Below are positions 29,999 to 35,001 of a stretch of 35,001 nt of DNA, piece by piece. The notes beneath the pieces were generated by a model. It saw only the letters and a list, made by a program, of their open reading frames with translations. It ran no database searches and had not been told where the DNA came from. The DNA comes from an uncultured Bacteroidales bacterium. GTDB lineage: Bacteria; Bacteroidota; Bacteroidia; Bacteroidales; Muribaculaceae. Every line of letters begins with the position of its first letter. The first letter of the stretch is position 1. The stretch spans positions 1 through 35,001 of the forward strand of contig CADADP010000035.1 in NCBI GenBank assembly GCA_902786725.1. Reading direction: 5' to 3'. Both the position numbers and the translations under genes were made by a program.

Positions 29999-30877
29999 AT
30001 GAGAAAACTGATATATGCTTTAATCCCTGTTCTGCTGGCATTATGCTCATGTGGCGGAGACAAAAACGGAGGTAACGAGCCACTGCGCGACATTGTGGTT
30101 ACACGCACACTGATGAATCATGTTGTGAACTCGGCCTCGGGCGCGGTGGATGGGGTAAACACAAGCGATTACAACATAGTGATTGACCGCAACAACCTCA
30201 CCGCTGACTTAAGTACCAGTCTCACCATAAACGGCGCTAAGACAGCCGTAGCCCTGCATGACATAAAAGTGGATTACGACCAAGACGTACAGTGGGTTAC
30301 ATTCAAACCATCCTCGACTTTGGGCGGGAGCGACGAGTTGACTGTTAGCGGTTATTACGACATTTTCAACGACGTGATTAAGTTGGAACTTATTTTTGGC
30401 GATGACTATAAGGTTAACGCCACAAAACCCACCATCTACTATACGTCCACACTGACTACAACCGACACCATAGGCAACACCTATAAATTTGCCGACGCGC
30501 TCTACACATTCGCCATCGACCCGGCCAAGATGACTGCCGACGTGACTATTTCCGACATAACGCTGAGCAAAACCACCGGGCGTATCACTCAGCTAAAATA
30601 TCAAGGGCTTGACGTGACCGCGACAAGCACCGGATTTTTGGTTCAAGGGAAAGATATTGAAGTTGTCCCCATCAAGGGCGTATCCACCGAGTCGGTGTGG
30701 GATTATAGCGGTCTGTCGTGGATGGATAGGTTTGTGAACAACAACGCTGTGGCTAAATATCAGCTTAAAGAGCTCAATTCCAGCCTCTATTTACCAACCG
30801 GAGAGATGAGCGCCGAGTGGTCAACACCCGTGTATTCATCTATCGCCACGGGGAAATATTATAAAGACCAAGATTAA
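29999..30877 (+). CDS. Outer-membrane lipoprotein, second member of the local family
   Basis: The 292-residue protein has an SPII signal with lipobox LCSC (Cys18). The chain is beta-rich, with MNHVVNSASGAVDG near the N-terminus (compare MYNHIIDNETGEV in the next gene) and VTATSTGFLVQGKDI in the C-terminal half, as in the lipoprotein at 27811. It lies 12 bases before the third family member, so it is co-transcribed. No catalytic motif is visible. The function is unknown. Confidence 0.8.
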   Translation: MRKLIYALIPVLLALCSCGGDKNGGNEPLRDIVVTRTLMNHVVNSASGAVDGVNTSDYNIVIDRNNLTADLSTSLTINGAKTAVALHDIKVDYDQDVQWVTFKPSSTLGGSDELTVSGYYDIFNDVIKLELIFGDDYKVNATKPTIYYTSTLTTTDTIGNTYKFADALYTFAIDPAKMTADVTISDITLSKTTGRITQLKYQGLDVTATSTGFLVQGKDIEVVPIKGVSTESVWDYSGLSWMDRFVNNNAVAKYQLKELNSSLYLPTGEMSAEWSTPVYSSIATGKYYKDQD

Positions 30878-30889
30878 ACAATTTACACT

Positions 30890-31711
30890 ATGAGACACTG
30901 CAAATCAGCAATATTGCTACTGCTCTTCACGGCCTCGCTCTCTCTGACGTCGTGCGGTAACGATGAAGGAGGCAATTCACACAAGGTCAACAAGTTTACC
31001 GAGACGATGTATAATCACATCATCGACAATGAGACCGGTGAAGTGACCTTTTCATCAGTGAGCACACACTTCACCTATGACGTAACGGCCGTAACTATCG
31101 GTTTCACGGCCCAAGTGAAGCTACCTGGCGGCAGCACAATAACATTCGAGGCACCGACGACGCAGATGACCTACAACAGCAACCTCGTGTGCCACACGTT
31201 TAATGCCGGCGACGTCGGTGCAGAAGACGGAACGACGATAAGGAATGTTCGTGGGCGAGCCGACTTGAGCATTGGCGTGATATATTACGCCTTTGAGGTT
31301 GACAACCGCTACAAGGTTGTAGCCACATCGGCACTACCGCAATTCTATGCCACTGTTCAATCGGTGAATAACGATGACAGTAGCATAAGCACAACTTTTA
31401 ATAATCAGCATTTCACCATCGAAATCAATTCATCCAAGATGACCGCTCACTTGGTAGTCAACAACTTTGCCACTCATGAAGAGATGGTTCCGGTGGACGA
31501 AGTGAGCTATAGCGATATACCGGTGGAAATCACTTCTTCCGGATACACCTTACGGGCCGAAGAACTTGAAACAGATGACAAACAAGATAATTATAAACTC
31601 ACCGATTTTGTTCTAAATCTCACTGAACAGGGCCTAAAAATGGAAGGTTCATATCAGTGCAAGGGCTACACACTGAGCGTATCATCATCGATGTTCCACT
31701 CAGCGAAGTAG
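30890..31711 (+). CDS. Outer-membrane lipoprotein, third member of the local family
   Basis: The 273-residue protein has an SPII signal with lipobox LTSC (Cys22). It shares MYNHIIDNETGEV with the neighbour upstream, and in the C-terminal half has FTIEINSSKMTAHLVVNN (compare FAIDPAKMTADVTISD in the neighbour) and VEITSSGYTLRAEEL. The sigma factor gene follows after 30 bases, in the same operon. The role is unknown; its position suggests a surface component made together with its regulator. Confidence 0.8.
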   Translation: MRHCKSAILLLLFTASLSLTSCGNDEGGNSHKVNKFTETMYNHIIDNETGEVTFSSVSTHFTYDVTAVTIGFTAQVKLPGGSTITFEAPTTQMTYNSNLVCHTFNAGDVGAEDGTTIRNVRGRADLSIGVIYYAFEVDNRYKVVATSALPQFYATVQSVNNDDSSISTTFNNQHFTIEINSSKMTAHLVVNNFATHEEMVPVDEVSYSDIPVEITSSGYTLRAEELETDDKQDNYKLTDFVLNLTEQGLKMEGSYQCKGYTLSVSSSMFHSAK

Positions 31712-31741
31712 TTAATGGTCAACAGGTAAACACACGGCACT

Positions 31742-32302
31742 ATGGCAGGCAAATACATATACGACGAAGCACTGGTGGTGGAGCAACTTCACGACCCGGG
31801 CCAAGCCCGCGAAGCCTTTGGGAAAGTGATAGAGCACTATTCCCAAGCGCTCTACTGGCAGATTCGCCGAATGGTATTTGACCATGATGACGCGAGCGAC
31901 ATACTACAAAACACATTCATCAAGGCATGGACCAACATCGACAACTTCCGCGGAGATGCCAAACTCTCGACGTGGCTCCATAAGATTGCCATTAATGAAT
32001 CCATCACATTCATCAACAAAAAAAAGGCCCAAAACAATATTCCGCTCGACAGCGACGACAGTTTCTTGGCAAACACGCTGGAGTCGGACCCGTGGTTTGA
32101 TGGTGATGCCACGCAACTGCAACTGCAACGTGCCATAGCGTCGTTACCTGAGAAGCAACGGCTTGTGTTCAATATGCGATACTTCGACGAGATGAAGTAT
32201 GAAGACATGAGCGAGATACTGGGCACATCGGTGGGTGCGCTTAAAGCGTCGTATCACCATGCGATAAAAAAAATTGAGTCATTTTTTACCGAAAACGATT
32301 AA
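31742..32302 (+). CDS. ECF RNA polymerase sigma factor
   Basis: At 186 residues the length is normal for an ECF factor. Region 2 is at about 26-92, with DASDILQNTFIKAWTNIDNF and the WLHKIAINESI segment that contacts the -10 element. Region 4 is at about 130-180, with LPEKQRLVFNMRYFDEMKYEDMSEILGTSVGALKASYHHAIKK, a helix-turn-helix that reads the -35 element. The next gene encodes a membrane protein that is probably its anti-sigma factor. The promoters it recognises are unknown. Confidence 0.92.
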   Translation: MAGKYIYDEALVVEQLHDPGQAREAFGKVIEHYSQALYWQIRRMVFDHDDASDILQNTFIKAWTNIDNFRGDAKLSTWLHKIAINESITFINKKKAQNNIPLDSDDSFLANTLESDPWFDGDATQLQLQRAIASLPEKQRLVFNMRYFDEMKYEDMSEILGTSVGALKASYHHAIKKIESFFTEND

Positions 32303-32335
32303 ACCTTTTCATCACTTTAATGTCAAATAGACGAA

Positions 32336-32764
32336 ATGAAACAGGAAGAATCAGACATATTGAAACAGATAGGCAAAGACGCGGGCTTTAAAGTCCCCGA
32401 GAACTTCTTTGCCGAATTCAATCAGAAGATGAGTGATTCTTTGCCCCAAGTGGAGATCACCCGGGTGGATGAGCGTCCCACTTTATGGACGCGACTACGC
32501 CCATATGCCTACATGGCAGCCATGTTTGCGGGAATCTGGTGTATGATGAAAGTGTTTAATGGTTTGACCGAGAGCAACAAAACCGAGCTTACCGCCAAAG
32601 AGATTGCAGCAGGAATGAGCATTGAGAGCAACGCCGAGGAATTTATTATGAACAGTAGCGTGAGCGATGTGGACATCATAATGAGTTATGAGGACAGCCT
32701 CTACTATGACAACCTGATTATCGAAAGCAGTAACAGCAACGGGAATAACGAAGAACTATTATAA
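32336..32764 (+). CDS. Single-pass membrane protein, probable anti-sigma factor
   Basis: The 142-residue protein has an N-terminal cytoplasmic part of about 54 residues (DILKQIGKDAGFKVPENFFAEF is the usual start in such Bacteroidota genes), one membrane helix at about 55-74 and a small acidic periplasmic tail. It lies 33 bases after the ECF factor and 28 bases before the Spy-like gene. That arrangement suggests it holds the sigma factor at the membrane. No zinc-binding HxxxCxxC motif is present, so it is not a ZAS-type protein. Function is inferred from context. Confidence 0.7.
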   Translation: MKQEESDILKQIGKDAGFKVPENFFAEFNQKMSDSLPQVEITRVDERPTLWTRLRPYAYMAAMFAGIWCMMKVFNGLTESNKTELTAKEIAAGMSIESNAEEFIMNSSVSDVDIIMSYEDSLYYDNLIIESSNSNGNNEELL

Positions 32765-32792
32765 ACACTACCGAAAAATAACTGCTACAATT

Positions 32793-33116
32793 ATGAAATC
32801 GATTATTACTTTTATTTTGGCCATGTGTCTGGCGACCGGCAGTGCCATGGCTCAGAACAACGAGCGTCCACAGAGGACTGAGTGGGGCCATAAAATGCTT
32901 GAGCTCAAGCATGAGATGATACAGAAAGAACTGGACATGACGCCGTCGCAGAAAGAGCAATTTATGCCGCTATATGAGGCGATGGGCAAGGAGATTTTCA
33001 AGACCAAGTATGTGAATACAATCAACGCTTATGTAAAGCGTAACCCTAAAGTAACGGTAAAAGAACTGCTCAAGGACGAAGATTATTCGCCTATTGAGGC
33101 ATTACATAAAGATTAA
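32793..33116 (+). CDS. Spy/CpxP-like periplasmic protein with an apparently replaced C-terminus
   Basis: The 107-residue frame starts with a signal peptide (ending SAMAQ) and a helical segment GHKMLELKHEMIQKELDMTPSQKEQFMPLYEAMGKEIFK, typical of Spy-like chaperones encoded next to ECF factors in Bacteroidales. That family normally runs on to about 150-170 residues, with a second and third helix. Here, after about residue 70 (near position 33000), the family pattern stops, and an unrelated 36-residue tail (VNTINAYVKRNPK, ending IEALHKD) runs to the stop just before the next gene. I take the true gene to be cut near 33000 and the tail to belong to a different gene's 3' end. Confidence 0.6.
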   Translation: MKSIITFILAMCLATGSAMAQNNERPQRTEWGHKMLELKHEMIQKELDMTPSQKEQFMPLYEAMGKEIFKTKYVNTINAYVKRNPKVTVKELLKDEDYSPIEALHKD

Positions 33117-33119
33117 CAC

Positions 33120-35001
33120 ATGAAAAGATTTCCAGTTTTTATTGCAACTGTCATGATGGTTTCAGCAATGCAAGCTGCAGATAAACTCGACCTGAAGGCC
33201 ATTACCTCCGGCGAGTTTGCTGCCTCTTATGTTACCGGTATTAACCCTATTGATGGCACCGATTTGTATGCTTCTGTCAGCAATGATGGCAAGCAGGTTA
33301 TCAGTTATTCGTTCAAGACGGGCAAGCAGATGAGCATCCTCTTCGATGTGAACGCAGTCAAGGCTCCCTTCGAACAGATTGAGGGTTATGTAATCAGTCC
33401 TGATGGCAAGAAATTGCTTATCATGACCCATCGCGAGGCTATCTACCGCCGCTCGTTCAAGGCAGAGTATTTCATATATGATATTGCTAAGAAGAGTTTG
33501 AAGAAACTTTCCCAGGGCGTTAACCAGCAGGTGGCTACCTGGTCGCCTGATTCACGCCACATCGCCTTCGTAAAGGATAACAATCTCTTTGTTACCGATG
33601 GAGATAAGGAAACCCAGATTACCCGCGACGGTAAGTTCAACGAGGTAATCAATGGTATTCCTGATTGGGTTTACGAAGAGGAGTTCAGCTTCAACCGCGC
33701 CTTTGCATGGAATGCGGATGGAACTGCCATCGGATGGATACGCTTCGACGAATCGCACGTAAAGACTTATTCTCTGCAGCTGTTCGAAGGTTCTCATCCT
33801 ACCCATAGCGAGTATCACGACTATCCGGGAGAATATTCCTATAAATATCCTAAGGCTGGACAGGACAACTCTAAGGTGAGCCTCTGGAGCTATGATATGA
33901 AGAACGGCAAGACCGTGGCGCTCGATGTGCCTGTAGATTCCGACGGCTATTATCCACGCATCAAGACATCGCCAGACGCCAACAGTCTGATTGTCTATAC
34001 GATGAACCGCCATCAGGACGACATGCGCCTCTATGCAGTCAATCCTTTCACCGGCAAGAGCAGGATGCTCATCAAGGAGAGTGTGCCTAAGTTTGTAAAG
34101 GAAGAGGTGATTGAAAACAGCATCGTGGGCAAGAAGAACATCCTGCTGCCTAGCGACCGCGACGGCTTCATGCATCTCTATCTCTATGATATGAACGGCA
34201 AGCTCCTGCGCCAGGTAGAGAAGGGCAACTATGATGTTACCTCTATCTACGGAATGGATGAGAAGACGGGCGATGTTTATTTCCAGGCTGCCAAGCTCAA
34301 TGCGCACGACCGTCAGGTTTACGTGGCTCATAAGAACGGAAAGGTGGAGCGCCTTACCGATGCGGCTGGTTCCAACTCGGCTAACTTCTCGGGCGATTAC
34401 CGCTATTTCGTCAATACCTGGAGCAGCTACAGCCATCCTTATGTCTTCACCGTACGCAGCAACAAGGGCAAGCTCATCAAGATATTGGAAGACAACAAGC
34501 AGCTGCTCGAAAAGACCCGGAAGTATAATTGGGGCAAGCGCGAGACTTTCTCTTTCACCACTTCCGAAGGTGTGAAACTGGACGGCTGGATGGTGAAGCC
34601 TGTAGATTTCGACGCCAGCAAGAAGTATCCTGTCATCCTCTTCCAGTATTCCGGTCCGGGCAACCAGCAGGTGCTCGATTCATGGAGCACGGGCAGTATG
34701 GGCAATGGCGGTGCTTTCGATTATTATCTTGCACAGGAAGGATTCATCATTGCCTGCGTAGATGGTCGTGGAACAGGCGGTAGAGGAGCTGAGTTTGAGA
34801 AGTCTACTTATCTCCGTCTGGGCGATTTAGAGTCGAAAGATCAGGTTGAGACAGCTCTCTACATGGGTTCTCTGCCTTATGTAGACAAGGATAATATCGG
34901 CATTTGGGGCTGGAGCTATGGTGGTTTCAATACGCTGATGAGTATGAGCGAGGGCCGTCCTGTGTTCAAGGCAGGTGTGGCTGTGGCTCCTCCTACCTGC
35001 T
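33120..35001 (+). CDS. Dipeptidyl peptidase IV (S9B), 3' end outside the window
   Basis: At least 627 codons are open from the ATG at 33120, and the frame continues past the end. A signal peptide (ending SAMQA) precedes a beta-propeller and the alpha/beta hydrolase domain. The double-glutamate motif DWVYEEEF (Glu186-187), which holds the free N-terminus of the substrate, is present. The nucleophile Ser599 lies in GWSYGG. The catalytic Asp and His lie beyond the window. The enzyme releases X-Pro or X-Ala dipeptides from exported peptides. The start is 3 bases after the upstream stop. Codon choice leans to AAG and ATC relative to the genes left of 32900, consistent with a different origin. Confidence 0.9.
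   Translation, partial: MKRFPVFIATVMMVSAMQAADKLDLKAITSGEFAASYVTGINPIDGTDLYASVSNDGKQVISYSFKTGKQMSILFDVNAVKAPFEQIEGYVISPDGKKLLIMTHREAIYRRSFKAEYFIYDIAKKSLKKLSQGVNQQVATWSPDSRHIAFVKDNNLFVTDGDKETQITRDGKFNEVINGIPDWVYEEEFSFNRAFAWNADGTAIGWIRFDESHVKTYSLQLFEGSHPTHSEYHDYPGEYSYKYPKAGQDNSKVSLWSYDMKNGKTVALDVPVDSDGYYPRIKTSPDANSLIVYTMNRHQDDMRLYAVNPFTGKSRMLIKESVPKFVKEEVIENSIVGKKNILLPSDRDGFMHLYLYDMNGKLLRQVEKGNYDVTSIYGMDEKTGDVYFQAAKLNAHDRQVYVAHKNGKVERLTDAAGSNSANFSGDYRYFVNTWSSYSHPYVFTVRSNKGKLIKILEDNKQLLEKTRKYNWGKRETFSFTTSEGVKLDGWMVKPVDFDASKKYPVILFQYSGPGNQQVLDSWSTGSMGNGGAFDYYLAQEGFIIACVDGRGTGGRGAEFEKSTYLRLGDLESKDQVETALYMGSLPYVDKDNIGIWGWSYGGFNTLMSMSEGRPVFKAGVAVAPPTC

Noticed and set aside
33552-34436. 294-residue open frame on the minus strand opposite the dipeptidyl peptidase IV gene
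   Set aside because: Antisense of a clear conserved gene, with no recognisable features.

Overview
The window looks like a chromosomal segment from a Bacteroidales bacterium, plausibly of the Muribaculaceae/Bacteroidaceae type. The evidence is a Bacteroidota-type ATP synthase gene order (beta-epsilon-a-c-b-delta-alpha-gamma) with a short epsilon, an 11-subunit complex I with fused NuoCD and no NuoE/F/G, promoters of the Bacteroidota form (TTTG, about 19-20 bp, TAnnTTTG), starts without Shine-Dalgarno sequences, SPII lipoproteins, and a dipeptidyl-peptidase-IV-like gene. The family assignment is inference.

Layout. (1) Positions 57-7805, minus strand: an envelope/peptidoglycan block. In transcription order it holds a secreted beta-propeller-like protein and an Amidase_3 cell-wall hydrolase, then a BadF-type amino-sugar kinase with its own palindrome-bearing promoter, then a 1006-residue multidomain secreted amidase-like protein followed by a family-2 glycosyltransferase. 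(2) Positions 7863-25162, minus strand: one uninterrupted energy-conservation cluster. Its order is nuoA, nuoB, nuoCD, nuoH, then the complete F1Fo ATP synthase set atpD-C-B-E-F-H-A-G, then nuoI-J-K-L-M-N and a terminator-like hairpin. The ATP synthase genes are therefore nested inside the complex I operon. Within this block atpG is split by a one-base frameshift. (3) Positions 25163-25525: a divergent regulatory region. (4) Positions 25526-28785, plus strand: a TonB-dependent receptor (GTG start, probably leaderless) and a lipoprotein, closed by a strong terminator. (5) Positions 28923-29817, minus strand: two small secreted cysteine-containing proteins. (6) Positions 29999-33116, plus strand: two more lipoproteins of the same family, an ECF sigma factor, a one-pass membrane protein likely to be its anti-sigma factor, and a Spy/CpxP-like periplasmic protein whose C-terminus is abnormal. 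(7) From about 33000 to the end: a dipeptidyl peptidase IV gene running off the window, which may lie on the far side of a recombination or assembly junction.

How the genes work together. Complex I lacking the NADH module would take electrons from another donor, probably ferredoxin or a flavodoxin-like carrier, and pump ions. The co-transcribed ATP synthase (c-subunit Glu68 without an obvious sodium-site signature) would use that gradient. The 57-7805 block deals with wall cleavage, amino-sugar recovery and glycan synthesis. The 25526-33116 region looks like an outer-membrane uptake and envelope-response unit with an ECF sigma factor.

The most distinctive features are the nested atp-in-nuo operon, the broken atpG, two promoters whose spacer is a perfect palindrome, and the apparent junction near 33000. 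I did not find a CRISPR array, RNA gene, insertion sequence or recognisable defence system.
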